From Vagococcus allomyrinae (GTDB taxonomy: Bacteria > Bacillota > Bacilli > Lactobacillales > Vagococcaceae), in the NCBI RefSeq assembly GCF_017829975.1, contig NZ_JAEEGA010000003.1:268406-332405 (forward strand): a DNA stretch of 64,000 nt, given 5' to 3'. A program made the translations under genes and the position numbers. Under the pieces are notes generated by a model. It made no database searches, was not told where the DNA came from, and saw only the letters and a list, made by a program, of their open reading frames with translations. This document shows positions 1-8,769 of the stretch, in pieces (the first letter of the stretch is position 1; every line of letters starts with the position of its first letter).

Positions 1-90
1 TTCTGCTGTGTCTTCCTTAGTTTGTTTCCCACAAGCAGCTAATAATACGACTGCCCCTAAGACAATTATCCCGAAAAGTCTCTTTTTCAT
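1..90 (-). CDS. Lipoprotein, N-terminal fragment cut by window edge
   Basis: Thirty codons are visible: a basic start (MKKR), a hydrophobic core and a lipobox LAAC, followed by a charged linker. This is a lipoprotein signal peptide for lipidation and anchoring outside the membrane. A GAGGG ribosome binding site precedes the ATG, and only 15 bases separate it from the upstream dehydrogenase stop, so it should be the third gene of the T-box-led luxS transcript. A methionine-binding protein of MetQ type would suit a methionine T-box, but that is inference; the binding domain lies outside the window. Confidence 0.75.
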   Translation of the reverse strand, partial: MKKRLFGIIVLGAVVLLAACGKQTKEDTAE

Positions 91-105
91 ACTATTTCCC
101 TCTTT

Positions 106-876
106 CTAGTGCATCGTCATACCACCCGTTACATTAATTGCTTGACCCGTTAAATAACTAGCCAAAGGACTGGCTAAAAACAACACCACATTGGCAACAT
201 CTGCCGGTTCACCAGTTCGACCTAAGGGGACCTGAGAACGATCTTCCGCCGCTACTTCCTCAGCTGTCATTCCCCGTAATTGACCGCCTTCAACCCGCTC
301 TCGCCATTTCATCTCGGTTTCGATAATTCCTGGACAAACAGCATTAACTAAAATCCCGTCCACGGCAACTTCTATGGCCAAGGTTTTAGTTAGACCAAGA
401 ACCGCATGCTTTGAAGCCACATAAGCCGACATGCCACGGTAACCATTTTTCCCTGCTTGCGAAGCTAATAATATAACGCGGCCTTGCTTACCAGCTGCCT
501 TCATTTCTCTTACGACATATTTACACAACAAGTAGACACCTCGCGTGTTAACCCGCAAGACCTTATCAAAATCAGCAGTTTGGCTTTCCACTAAAAAATC
601 CATCGTTGAAATTCCTGCGACAGCTACAAAAACATCTGGAATTAATCCCTGGGCTGTGATCGTCTCTACTAAGACTTTAACCGAAGCTTCCTCAGCCACA
701 TTGACATGGGTTTCATAAGCGCCATCTCCTCCTTTCGTCAAGCCCGCTTGATATTGAATATCCGCATCCAAAACGATGGCCTCTTCCCCAACAAAGGTCT
801 GGCGAATAGCTGCGCCTATCCCTTGGGCCCCACCAACAATCAAAACAACTTTTCCCTTTAATTCAGAAAAAACCAT
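106..876 (-). CDS. Short-chain dehydrogenase/reductase
   Basis: A 256-residue NAD(P)-dependent oxidoreductase of the classical SDR family. The nucleotide-binding glycine motif GGAQGIG is at residues 15-21, an AG motif in place of NNAG is near residue 87, the catalytic YVASK (YxxxK) is near residue 150, and the usual TGQAINVTGG C-terminal stretch is present. Length is normal for 3-oxoacyl-ACP reductase or gluconate dehydrogenase-like SDRs; the substrate cannot be read from sequence. It starts 11 bases after the luxS stop and is probably cotranscribed with luxS under the methionine T-box, an unusual partner for luxS. Confidence 0.85.
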   Translation of the reverse strand: MVFSELKGKVVLIVGGAQGIGAAIRQTFVGEEAIVLDADIQYQAGLTKGGDGAYETHVNVAEEASVKVLVETITAQGLIPDVFVAVAGISTMDFLVESQTADFDKVLRVNTRGVYLLCKYVVREMKAAGKQGRVILLASQAGKNGYRGMSAYVASKHAVLGLTKTLAIEVAVDGILVNAVCPGIIETEMKWRERVEGGQLRGMTAEEVAAEDRSQVPLGRTGEPADVANVVLFLASPLASYLTGQAINVTGGMTMH

Positions 877-887
877 CTCTTCACTCC

Positions 888-1361
888 TTAAACGATATGT
901 CGTTCAAATGGTAAATCGCTAATCCCTTGAGCCAACACTAGTTTTGCCCATTCTTTTGCCGAAAACAGCGAATGATCTTTGTAATTTCCACAACTTTTTG
1001 CGTCTGTTCCCTGAACATCTGACCATTCGATTTCCTCAACGATTTCCTTTAATGTTTCTTTTAATGCGATGGCCACATCCGTAGCAGAAATCTCGCCCCA
1101 AACAATTAAGTGGAACCCTGTTCGACAACCAAATGGCGACACATCAATGATACCTGCCAAACGATCTCGTAGTGAGGCCGCTAAAATGTGCTCCAACGTA
1201 TGAATGGCACCTGTAGGAATTTCTGCTTGGTTAGGTTGAGCAAAACGTAAATCATAATTCGTAATAATATCTCCCTTTGGTCCTTTTTCTGTTGCAATCA
1301 CCCGAACGTACGGGGCAATCACCTTGTTGTGATCCAGTGTAAAACTTTCTACTTCTGCCAT
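888..1361 (-). CDS. luxS: S-ribosylhomocysteine lyase
   Basis: A 157-residue LuxS, full length for the family. It cleaves S-ribosylhomocysteine to homocysteine and the autoinducer-2 precursor DPD, so it links the activated methyl cycle to quorum signalling. Metal ligands are visible as the HTLEH motif (His54, His58, with Glu57 as general base) and Cys124; Cys79 in FGCRTGF matches the active-site cysteine. The gene is first behind a T-box leader whose specifier reads Met, so expression should rise when charged tRNA-Met falls. An SDR gene and a lipoprotein gene follow closely. Confidence 0.97.
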   Translation of the reverse strand: MAEVESFTLDHNKVIAPYVRVIATEKGPKGDIITNYDLRFAQPNQAEIPTGAIHTLEHILAASLRDRLAGIIDVSPFGCRTGFHLIVWGEISATDVAIALKETLKEIVEEIEWSDVQGTDAKSCGNYKDHSLFSAKEWAKLVLAQGISDLPFERHIV

Positions 1362-1439
1362 GATAACTATCTCCTCTGCATTTTCTTTTTTTACATTTAT
1401 GACTAGTTAGCTTGTTCTCCTTTCAGCGCAACACACAAA

Positions 1440-1730
1440 AAAGCCCCTTTGAACTTGCGCATTATACGCAAATACAAAGGGGCGAAATAATTTCGCGTTA
1501 CCACCCTTATTCATGTTATCTTTACAAATAACATCTCGTCAGTTCCTGTTGAAACTCGGCAAGATAACGGTTGCTACCGACCAAAAGGCGTGAACCTTGT
1601 GGTTGCTCAGAGCTCATCTTCACTCAATCAGTTAAGCCCCTTTCTCACCGTACCGGGTTCTCTTTCTTAACATCCTTGACCTACTCTTCTCTTCCATGCA
1701 TAACTATTCAAAATTTATAACTATTTTTTT
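1440..1730 (-). promoter_or_regulatory. Methionine-specific T-box leader riboswitch
   Basis: On the minus strand the conserved T-box AGGGTGGTAACGCG lies at 1494-1507. Stem I carries the AGUA/GAA specifier-loop elements; the sequence GTGAAGATGAGCTCT at about 1606-1620 places the codon AUG (1615-1617) in the specifier position, by analogy with GTGAACTACACCTCT in tyrS leaders. Downstream is an intrinsic terminator with arms 1443-1451 and 1475-1483 and a T run. Uncharged tRNA-Met would stabilise the antiterminator (T-box with GCGAAA/TTTCGC and CGCCCC) and allow luxS transcription. Confidence 0.93.
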
Positions 1731-1732
1731 AA

Positions 1733-1760
1733 AGTATACTACAAAAAAAAGATATGTCAA
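1733..1760 (-). promoter_or_regulatory. Promoter of the T-box/luxS transcript
   Basis: Reading the minus strand, TTGACA (1760-1755) and TATACT (1738-1733) are separated by 16 bases, a near-consensus sigma-A promoter. It lies just upstream of the T-box stem I, so the whole leader is transcribed. Confidence 0.8.
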
Positions 1761-1953
1761 TTTTAATTTCTTTTTTTGATTTACATCCCCTTAACTAATC
1801 TTTCGCTCCTCTTTAGCAAATACCACTCAGAATCGAAGAATGACTTATTGCTCTCCATGTTATACAATAAAGAGAAGTAACAACTTAACCATTTAACGGC
1901 AACGACCTTACTACTAGCGCGACTCAATCTGAGTTACACCAAAGGAGATAAAC

Positions 1954-2553
1954 ATGACCACCATTTATTTCGTCAGACATGCTCAACCAGATTTTACTGT
2001 TCATGATGATGCTACTCGCCCTTTAAGCAACCAAGGAAAAGAAGACTGTCAAAAACTAATCGCATTTTTTCACCAAATCCCGATCGATCTGATGTTCAGT
2101 AGCCCCTTTAAGCGCGCTTATGACACTATCTGGCCCCTTGCACAATCTCGAAACACGATTATTACCACTATTGATGATTTAAGAGAGCGCAAAGTCTCCG
2201 ACACATGGCTGACTGATTTTCCGACGTTTGCTTATCGTCAATGGCAGGATTTTTCATTTAAACTTGAACATGGCGAGTCTCTGGCAGAGGTCCAATCTCG
2301 ATCGATCCGGGTAATGAGCACTCTTTTAACAGACTACTCAGAAAAAACTCTGCTTATTGGCACTCACGGCACAGCTCTATCGACAATTATCAATTACTAT
2401 GATCAAAAGTTTGGCTTTGCCGAGTTTAACGCTATTAAAGCGATGATGCCTTGGATCGTTAAAATGAGCTTTGACGGAAATCATTGTGTGAATATCGAGT
2501 CCTTTACCCTTAATAGGAATCAAGCATTTACAACCTATGCCATTTTTGACTAA
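1954..2553 (+). CDS. Histidine phosphatase family protein
   Basis: A 199-residue phosphoglycerate-mutase-like phosphatase. The phosphohistidine motif is FVRHAQP (His9), the second arginine lies in SSPFKRAYDT, and the second catalytic histidine is in GTHGTALS. These residues are typical of the branch that hydrolyses phosphomonoesters through a phosphohistidine intermediate. The substrate is unknown. An AAAGGAG ribosome binding site sits about 7 bases before the ATG. The gene stands alone and faces a convergent minus-strand gene across a hairpin. Confidence 0.85.
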   Translation: MTTIYFVRHAQPDFTVHDDATRPLSNQGKEDCQKLIAFFHQIPIDLMFSSPFKRAYDTIWPLAQSRNTIITTIDDLRERKVSDTWLTDFPTFAYRQWQDFSFKLEHGESLAEVQSRSIRVMSTLLTDYSEKTLLIGTHGTALSTIINYYDQKFGFAEFNAIKAMMPWIVKMSFDGNHCVNIESFTLNRNQAFTTYAIFD

Positions 2554-2594
2554 ATGTACAACAAAAAATTCGCTCCGACTCCCTAAAAAAATAA

Positions 2595-2627
2595 GCCAGC
2601 CGCTGTCAATTATTGACGGCGGCTGGC
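2595..2627 (-). terminator. Strong hairpin between convergent genes
   Basis: A 16-bp inverted repeat (arms 2595-2610 and 2612-2627). On the minus strand it is followed by a T-rich tract (about 2584-2593), so it should terminate the 2655-3170 gene. Read on the plus strand it is fully paired with one G-U, but has no T run. Confidence 0.75.
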
Positions 2628-2654
2628 GGCTTAGGACACTATTTATAAAAAAAA

Positions 2655-3170
2655 CTAATCTTCATACTTTAATTTTTCAAGCAATGCAATTTCGGAGCTT
2701 TCTATTTCGATTAATTTAATCTCCTGCTTACAAAATATCGAAATACCGTTATTAAAATAATCACTGGAATATTCATTAAAAAAAACATAGTCATTTTCCA
2801 CTCTTTGAATTCTTCCGTAAACCCTGCTCTTTTCGCCAATTTCCAAGCCTAAAAAACGATCCTTCTCCAAGTGATAAGACAATAATCGATCGACATCTAA
2901 GTAAATCTCTTTTTCAAAAGTACTAAGATAATTAATGACTGGGGAATCAAATCTTGCAAGATAAAGGGTATCATAGCGGATTTTAGTGATATCGTTTATC
3001 TTACCTATGATAAAGCCGTTGTTTGCTCCTTCTTTGGTAAATGTCTGAGTCACATACATCTTTTCATCAAAATCAAGCAAGTAACAACTATTAATTTGAT
3101 CCGTGATTTTTTCGGTGTAAATTTCTAAAAGTGTTTCTTCAGGTATTTTTGCTAAAATTGTATTGTCCAT
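2655..3170 (-). CDS. Hypothetical protein
   Basis: About 171 residues, acidic and soluble-looking, with no signal peptide, no obvious membrane segment and no motif I recognise. It is rich in Asp, Glu, Ile, Tyr and Phe, with alternating hydrophobic stretches that suggest mainly beta structure. An in-frame TTG at 3176 could extend it by two codons, but a GAGGG ribosome binding site is well placed for the ATG at 3170. It has its own terminator and about 270 bases of AT-rich DNA upstream. Such solitary genes are often accessory; no function is proposed. Confidence 0.6.
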   Translation of the reverse strand: MDNTILAKIPEETLLEIYTEKITDQINSCYLLDFDEKMYVTQTFTKEGANNGFIIGKINDITKIRYDTLYLARFDSPVINYLSTFEKEIYLDVDRLLSYHLEKDRFLGLEIGEKSRVYGRIQRVENDYVFFNEYSSDYFNNGISIFCKQEIKLIEIESSEIALLEKLKYED

Positions 3171-3442
3171 TCTCAATCCCTCATATTCATTTTAACTATC
3201 TCTAAAACCCTAAACTGTTCATTCTCCCCAAAATGACCGTTTTTTATATTATTCCCCCTCTTAGACAAAACCCAAACCATTGACAAAAATTCCTTTCCCA
3301 TTTTTAAATTAGTACATTATTTGCCATTCAAATTATACCTTAAAAATCAGAAATTTACTTTTTTCACGCTTGCAAACGATCGTTATTTAATAAATTATCA
3401 CCTACTTAATAAAAAGACGATAAATCGCCAGTATTCTTTCTT

Positions 3443-3820
3443 TTATTCCTTCAAAAAAGCCACCCACGCTTTAGACAGACGATGAATTCTGTGAACACTT
3501 TGCCAATATTTCTTCGTGTAAATAGAGTCGGCTACACTAAGTGCTGTTTCAGTATTGGAAACGCTGGTAAATAAATAACTGTACTCTTCTAATTTTTTAT
3601 CACCAATAAACACAGACTGATGACCGCTAGCCTCACACCCAAACCATTTTAACCCTCTCGCAATTTTAGGATGAATATTTCTACCACTGCTTTCTTTTAA
3701 AAGACCAGCAGATTCTATCTGAATCGTGTCATTGCCCTCTTCTGCAAGCATCTTCTTTAATAAATAATGAGCCGCTGGCGAAGGGCAAATATTCCCCTGA
3801 CAAACAATGAGTAGTTTCAT
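3443..3820 (-). CDS. LMW tyrosine-phosphatase-like protein lacking catalytic Arg
   Basis: A 125-residue protein whose start follows the low-molecular-weight protein-tyrosine phosphatase fold: MKLLIVCQGNICPSP, then a Ser-Ala-Gly turn (SAGLL) after about 25 residues. The family P-loop is CxxxxxR(S/T). Here Cys7 is kept but position 13, normally arginine, is proline (codon CCT, one base from CGT). The C-terminal DPY/DPF general-acid motif is also not evident. I infer a catalytically inactive or repurposed paralogue. A GTGGGGGAAG ribosome binding site supports the start. No capsule genes are nearby. Confidence 0.7.
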   Translation of the reverse strand: MKLLIVCQGNICPSPAAHYLLKKMLAEEGNDTIQIESAGLLKESSGRNIHPKIARGLKWFGCEASGHQSVFIGDKKLEEYSYLFTSVSNTETALSVADSIYTKKYWQSVHRIHRLSKAWVAFLKE

Positions 3821-4010
3821 TTACTTCCCCCACATTTCTTTCTGTCCTTAACTTACAATAAATTCCACGTTCGTGTCAACTTTTTTTAGGCCATCCTTAA
3901 TAAATATTCTACAAACTTAAACTTATACCGCAATTATTCCTCGTTTGCGCTCAAATACCGAGTCTTTTCAGACCCATTTTGGCAATTTCAAATTTAGCTT
4001 TCTCAAAAAA

Positions 4011-4048
4011 AACTGATACACAACTTTTTACAAAGTCGCGTATCAGTT
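4011..4048 (-). terminator. Terminator of the ABC exporter operon
   Basis: Arms AACTGATAC (4011-4019) and GTATCAGTT (4040-4048) are followed on the minus strand by a run of eight T. It lies 16 bases after the second ABC gene. Confidence 0.85.
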
Positions 4049-4064
4049 ACATTAGTACTATTTT

Positions 4065-5903
4065 TTATTCTTCAACTTCTTCGAATTGTGAATTGTATAG
4101 AGAGGCGTAGTAGCCACCTTCCGCTAGCAATTCTTCGTGTGTCCCTTGTTCTTTGATGTCACCATCTTGCATATAAAGAATCTTATCCGCATCTTTGATG
4201 GTTGAAAGACGATGGGCAATCACGAAAGAGGTTCGACCAGCCATTAAATTGTTCATCGCTTCTTGAATCAAACTCTCAGTCCGAGTATCAACAGAAGATG
4301 TAGCTTCATCCAAAATCAAAATAGGTTTTTCTGCTAAAATCGCGCGAGCAATCGTCAGCAATTGTTTTTGCCCTTGAGAAATATTAGAAGACTCTTCGTT
4401 TAACTCCATGTTATAACCGCCAGGTAAGGTTTGAATAAAGTGATGGACATGGGCTGCCTTCGCAGCTTCATAGACTTCTTCATCACTCGCATCTAAGCGA
4501 CCATAACGAAGATTGTCCATAATCGTTCCTTTGAAGAGCCAAGTATCCTGAAGAACCATCCCGATATTTTTACGCAAATCTGCACGGTTAAAGTCTTTGA
4601 TATCGTAACCGTCGATTTTAATTGCCCCAGTATTCACATCGTAAAACCGCATTAACAGTTTTACCATGGTTGTTTTACCAGCACCAGTTGGTCCCACAAT
4701 CGCCACCATTTGGCCTGGTTCCACATGTGAACTAAAGTCATTGATGATAATTTTATCTGGTGTGTAACCAAAGTGCACGTGTTCGAAATCCACCATGCCT
4801 TTTGCTTTGTCGATCATAACGGGGTTTTCAGCTAGCTGATCTTCTTCATCCTCACCGAGGAATTCAAAGACACGTTCAGCCGCTGCAGCCATGGACTGCA
4901 ACATATTTGAAACTTGAGCCAACTGAGCAATCGGTTGGGTTAAGTTTCGAACATATTGGATGAAAGCTTGAATGTCTCCCACTGTGATCGAGCCATTGTA
5001 AGCCATAATCCCACCGACAATCGCCACCGCAACATAGCCTAGATTTCCAACAAAGTTCATGATAGGTTGCATTAAACCAGAAAGAAATTGTGATTTCCAG
5101 GCTGATTTAAACAGAATATCGTTTTGTTCTTTAAAATCTTTTAACGAATTTTCTTCTTCATTGAACAGGCGGACAATATTATAGCCTCCGATAGTTTCTT
5201 CGACTTTCCCATTGATCACACCCAAATACTCTTGTTGTGTCTTAAAGTATTTTTGAGAATTTTTTACCACAATCATGATCAAAATAAAGGATATTGGTAC
5301 GATCAAAACTGCGATACCGGTCATCTTAACGGAGATCGACAGCATCATCACAATGACCCCTATGATGGTAAAGACTGATGTAATCAGTTGGGTAATCGAC
5401 TGATTCAGCGATTGTCCTAGTGTATCCACATCATTGGTAATCCGTGACAATACTTCACCGGTTGTCCGGCTTTCAAAATAGTTCATCGGCATGCGGTTAA
5501 TTTTTTCAGAAATTTCTTTCCGCATGCGATAGGTAATTTTTTGAGAAATCGTCGACATAATCCATCCTTGGATAACCCCAAAGAGTGACGCAACTAGGTA
5601 TAACCCTAACATAAATAGGAGGATGCCTCCGATTTTATCAAAATCAATACCACCGGTTCCTTGATATTTTTTGATTAACCCGTTAAATAACTCTGTAATA
5701 GCTTTTGACAGTATTTTAGGACCCCAAATATTAAAGATCGTTGACGCAATAGCAAAGATGATAACGAAGAACAAAGGAATTTTATAAGCTCCCAAGTAGG
5801 AAACTAATTTTTTGATGGTTCCTTTAAAATCTTTCGCTTTTTCTACTGGCGCAATCTGTCCAGGTCCGCCGCCACGAGGGCGATTTTGTTTTTTTTCTGG
5901 CAT
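4065..5903 (-). CDS. Heterodimeric ABC multidrug exporter subunit (catalytic Glu half)
   Basis: A 612-residue fused membrane/ATPase half-transporter. Six transmembrane helices occupy roughly residues 35-340. The nucleotide-binding domain has Walker A GPTGAGKTT, a degenerate signature ISQGQ, Walker B ILILDEATS with the catalytic Glu, and H-loop IAHRLS. It begins 16 bases after the 793-residue subunit with an AAGGAGGAG ribosome binding site. Paired with that partner it forms one canonical and one degenerate ATP site, as in LmrCD, BmrCD and TM287/288. Expected role: drug, lipid or peptide export. The substrate is not predictable. Confidence 0.92.
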   Translation of the reverse strand: MPEKKQNRPRGGGPGQIAPVEKAKDFKGTIKKLVSYLGAYKIPLFFVIIFAIASTIFNIWGPKILSKAITELFNGLIKKYQGTGGIDFDKIGGILLFMLGLYLVASLFGVIQGWIMSTISQKITYRMRKEISEKINRMPMNYFESRTTGEVLSRITNDVDTLGQSLNQSITQLITSVFTIIGVIVMMLSISVKMTGIAVLIVPISFILIMIVVKNSQKYFKTQQEYLGVINGKVEETIGGYNIVRLFNEEENSLKDFKEQNDILFKSAWKSQFLSGLMQPIMNFVGNLGYVAVAIVGGIMAYNGSITVGDIQAFIQYVRNLTQPIAQLAQVSNMLQSMAAAAERVFEFLGEDEEDQLAENPVMIDKAKGMVDFEHVHFGYTPDKIIINDFSSHVEPGQMVAIVGPTGAGKTTMVKLLMRFYDVNTGAIKIDGYDIKDFNRADLRKNIGMVLQDTWLFKGTIMDNLRYGRLDASDEEVYEAAKAAHVHHFIQTLPGGYNMELNEESSNISQGQKQLLTIARAILAEKPILILDEATSSVDTRTESLIQEAMNNLMAGRTSFVIAHRLSTIKDADKILYMQDGDIKEQGTHEELLAEGGYYASLYNSQFEEVEE

Positions 5904-5919
5904 TATATTCGCTCCTCCT

Positions 5920-8301
5920 TTATTCGGCTTCTTCGATGCCTAATTCAGCATTGCTTAGTTGCGACTGAGCAATTTCTTGATAGACAGTCGATGATTGCAT
6001 TAATTCTTCATGAGTTCCCTGATCCACAACCCGTCCCTTATCCAAGACGATAATATTGTCGGCATTGAGAATGGTTGAGATTTTTTGGGCAACAATGATT
6101 TGAGTGGCTTCTTTAATGTTTTCAGATAAAGCTTGCCTTAACGCCACATCGGTTTTATTATCCAAGGCTGAAAACGAATCATCAAAAATCAAAATCTTCG
6201 GATTCTTGGCCAAAGCTCTGGCAATTGATAGACGTTGCTTCTGTCCCCCAGATACATTGGTACCGCCTTGAGAAATTTCACGACTATAGCCTTTGTCATT
6301 GGAATTGATAAATTCCTCTGCTTGGGCAATTTTAGCCGCCTTTTTCATTTGCTCATCAGAAATATCAGCATCACCAAATTTAATGTTTGAGGCAATATCG
6401 CCGGTAAATAGCACACCCTTTTGCGGCACAAACCCAATGATTTCATGTAATTTATGCAAACTCATTTCACGAACATCTACACCGTCAATCGTTATCCTAC
6501 CACCAGTCACATCAAAGAGACGTGGAATCAAGTTGGCAATTGTCGACTTCCCTGATCCTGTCGAACCAATTAAGGCAGTTGTTTGGCCAGGTTTCGCTGT
6601 AAAGTTAATGTGATGAAGCACGTCCTCATCAGCATCTCCATAACGGAATTTCACGGCTTCAAATTTCACTTCACCCTTGAAATCATGATCATCTTTTGGC
6701 TGAGCAGGGTCTTCAATGGTTGGTTCTGTTTCCAACACTTCTTCCACACGACCAGCCGCAACATTCGCACGGGGTAAAATAATTGAGACCATTGACAACA
6801 TCATAAATGACATAACAATTTGCATGGTGTAAGTAATAAAGGCCATCATATCACCAACTTGAAGCTGTCCCATGTCCATATTATGACCACCGACCCAAAC
6901 GATTAGGACGGAGATACCATTCATCATTAACATCATAACTGGCATCATAATTGACATTGAACGGTTGACAAATAGCTGAGTTTTCATTAAATCCGTGTTA
7001 GCTTTGTCAAAGCGTTTCTCTTCAAACTTTTCTCGCGAGAACGCGCGGATGACTGGCAACCCTGTGATAATTTCACGTGAGACTAAGTTGACTCTATCGA
7101 CTAAATTTTGTAAAGCTTTAAATTTCGGCATCGTCACAATCAGTAGCGTTCCCACTAATAATAGAACCGCTCCAACTGCTACCCCAAGAATCCAGCCCAT
7201 GCCGGTTCCTGTTTTATATACTTCATAAATCCCACCAATACCAAGGATTGGGGCATACAACACAATACGCATAATCATCACAATTGCCATTTGCATTTGT
7301 TGAATGTCATTAGTATTACGAGTGATTAAGGAAGCTGGAGAGAATTTTTCCATCTCCGTATTCGAAAATTTAAGGGTTTGTTCGTATTGACCAACACGTA
7401 AATTCCGGCCAACTGCTGCGGCCACTAATGAAGCAATTAACCCGACAATAATCGCCGCGACTGCCGCAACCAATGTCAGTAAAATCATTTGAGTACCTGT
7501 TTTAATCATGTAATCCGTTTGGATTTTTTGAGTGTCCATATCAAGGGCTTTGTATTCAGCCAATGTTAATTGAATCCCGACTGTTTTCATCGAATCAGCG
7601 CCTAAATCGCCTAATTCTTCAGTCGTTGCCTGACGAGCCGCTTTCACTTTTTCAGGCATCCCATCGACTGTTGCTTGAATAGAGTCCGCTAACTTTTGAG
7701 CTTCTTCGCCTTTAGCTTGGGCTTCAGCTGCTAATGATTGAGCTTCAGCCGCTTTAGCACCTGCTGTTGCAGGATCGGTAGCAGCTGCCGCCGCTTCGCC
7801 AGCTGCTTGGGCTTGTTCGCCTAAAGCCTTGGCTTCTTCCCCAAGGGCTTTGGCTTTAGCACCATCGGTAGCCAACGCAGAATAACTTTCTAAGATTTCT
7901 TGAGCTTGACTGCCATTTGAAGACTCTTTTGATTGAGAAGATGCTAGCATCATCATCGGTAGATTAAAAATGTCTGCCAGTTTCTCTTTGGTCATACCAT
8001 CTTGAAGAGCTAATTGATAAACCTCAACTTTTTCACCATCAATGGTTTGAGTGGTTAGTTTATAATTATTTTCAATGATTTCTTTCTCCGCAGCGGTCAT
8101 GAACATCTCAATTCCTTGAAGGGTTGTTTTTCTAATTTTTTCTGGAGTGGCGTTTTCTAGCCCTCCTTGCTGGATACCGACGTCAACGATATCTGATGTT
8201 AAACCTGGCAAGCTTAACTCACTACGTGCCTGTACGAACAAAAGCGCAAGAACTACGATGACGGCGTACCAGTATTTGCCAAGATGTTTAAAAATCTTCA
8301 C
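5920..8301 (-). CDS. ABC multidrug exporter subunit with large extracellular coiled-coil insert
   Basis: A 793-residue half-transporter, about 200 residues longer than usual. The extra length lies between TM1 (residues 10-28) and TM2 (about 270-300): a predicted extracellular domain with an Ala/Gln/Glu-rich heptad stretch around residues 150-225. The ATPase has Walker A GSTGSGKST, an intact signature VSGGQ, but Asp instead of Glu after Walker B (IFDDSFS) and Gln instead of His in the H-loop (VAQKIS), so its own site is degenerate and it supplies the good signature to its partner. It starts with GTG overlapping the MarR stop (TAGTG), with AAGGTG upstream. Confidence 0.92.
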   Translation of the reverse strand: MKIFKHLGKYWYAVIVVLALLFVQARSELSLPGLTSDIVDVGIQQGGLENATPEKIRKTTLQGIEMFMTAAEKEIIENNYKLTTQTIDGEKVEVYQLALQDGMTKEKLADIFNLPMMMLASSQSKESSNGSQAQEILESYSALATDGAKAKALGEEAKALGEQAQAAGEAAAAATDPATAGAKAAEAQSLAAEAQAKGEEAQKLADSIQATVDGMPEKVKAARQATTEELGDLGADSMKTVGIQLTLAEYKALDMDTQKIQTDYMIKTGTQMILLTLVAAVAAIIVGLIASLVAAAVGRNLRVGQYEQTLKFSNTEMEKFSPASLITRNTNDIQQMQMAIVMIMRIVLYAPILGIGGIYEVYKTGTGMGWILGVAVGAVLLLVGTLLIVTMPKFKALQNLVDRVNLVSREIITGLPVIRAFSREKFEEKRFDKANTDLMKTQLFVNRSMSIMMPVMMLMMNGISVLIVWVGGHNMDMGQLQVGDMMAFITYTMQIVMSFMMLSMVSIILPRANVAAGRVEEVLETEPTIEDPAQPKDDHDFKGEVKFEAVKFRYGDADEDVLHHINFTAKPGQTTALIGSTGSGKSTIANLIPRLFDVTGGRITIDGVDVREMSLHKLHEIIGFVPQKGVLFTGDIASNIKFGDADISDEQMKKAAKIAQAEEFINSNDKGYSREISQGGTNVSGGQKQRLSIARALAKNPKILIFDDSFSALDNKTDVALRQALSENIKEATQIIVAQKISTILNADNIIVLDKGRVVDQGTHEELMQSSTVYQEIAQSQLSNAELGIEEAE

Positions 8302-8747
8302 TATTGGTCACCTTCCTCTTTCACGGGTAATTTATGGGAGTAGTCTATGAACTTTGTTATCAGCTCGACGAACTTCTTTGTATCTTCTTCACCCATTTGA
8401 TTGAAAACTGCAATCACTTTGTCACTCATTTTTTTCTTTTCTGTATTTGCCTGTTTTTTGCCACATTCGGTCAAGGTAACATTGATTCGTCTGCGATCAT
8501 TTGGGTCCATATTTCGGACAATCTGCCCTTTTTTCTCTAAACTTCCTAATAAAACAGCAATTCGGGCGCTAGAAAGATTGAGTGATTCAGCGATGTGTTT
8601 CGGACTGGTCGGTTTTTCAAGAATATCGAGAAACTTCATGACCATCGTTTCACCTTGATGACTCTTTTCAATTTTGCTAAAAGCCCCGTGGCGATTCTCA
8701 ACCATCAAGCGAATAAGTTCACGTTCAGCCTCTTCTGCAAAAGCCAT
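8301..8747 (-). CDS. MarR-family regulator of the ABC exporter
   Basis: A 148-residue winged-helix regulator. The DNA-binding region spans about residues 45-110, with the wing motif DPNDRRRINVTLTE typical of MarR. Its stop overlaps the GTG start of the first ABC subunit, so it is translationally coupled to the pump it probably controls. A near-perfect 7-5-7 inverted repeat and related direct repeats lie just downstream of its own promoter, which suggests autorepression relieved by a pump substrate. The ATG is preceded by AAAGGAGGAAT. Confidence 0.92.
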   Translation of the reverse strand: MAFAEEAERELIRLMVENRHGAFSKIEKSHQGETMVMKFLDILEKPTSPKHIAESLNLSSARIAVLLGSLEKKGQIVRNMDPNDRRRINVTLTECGKKQANTEKKKMSDKVIAVFNQMGEEDTKKFVELITKFIDYSHKLPVKEEGDQ

Positions 8748-8769
8748 ATGATTCCTCCTTTATTCAAAA

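Noticed and set aside
6293..8350. Several plus-strand frames opposite the ABC exporter genes
   Set aside because: All lie antisense to well-supported coding sequence and show no family motifs.
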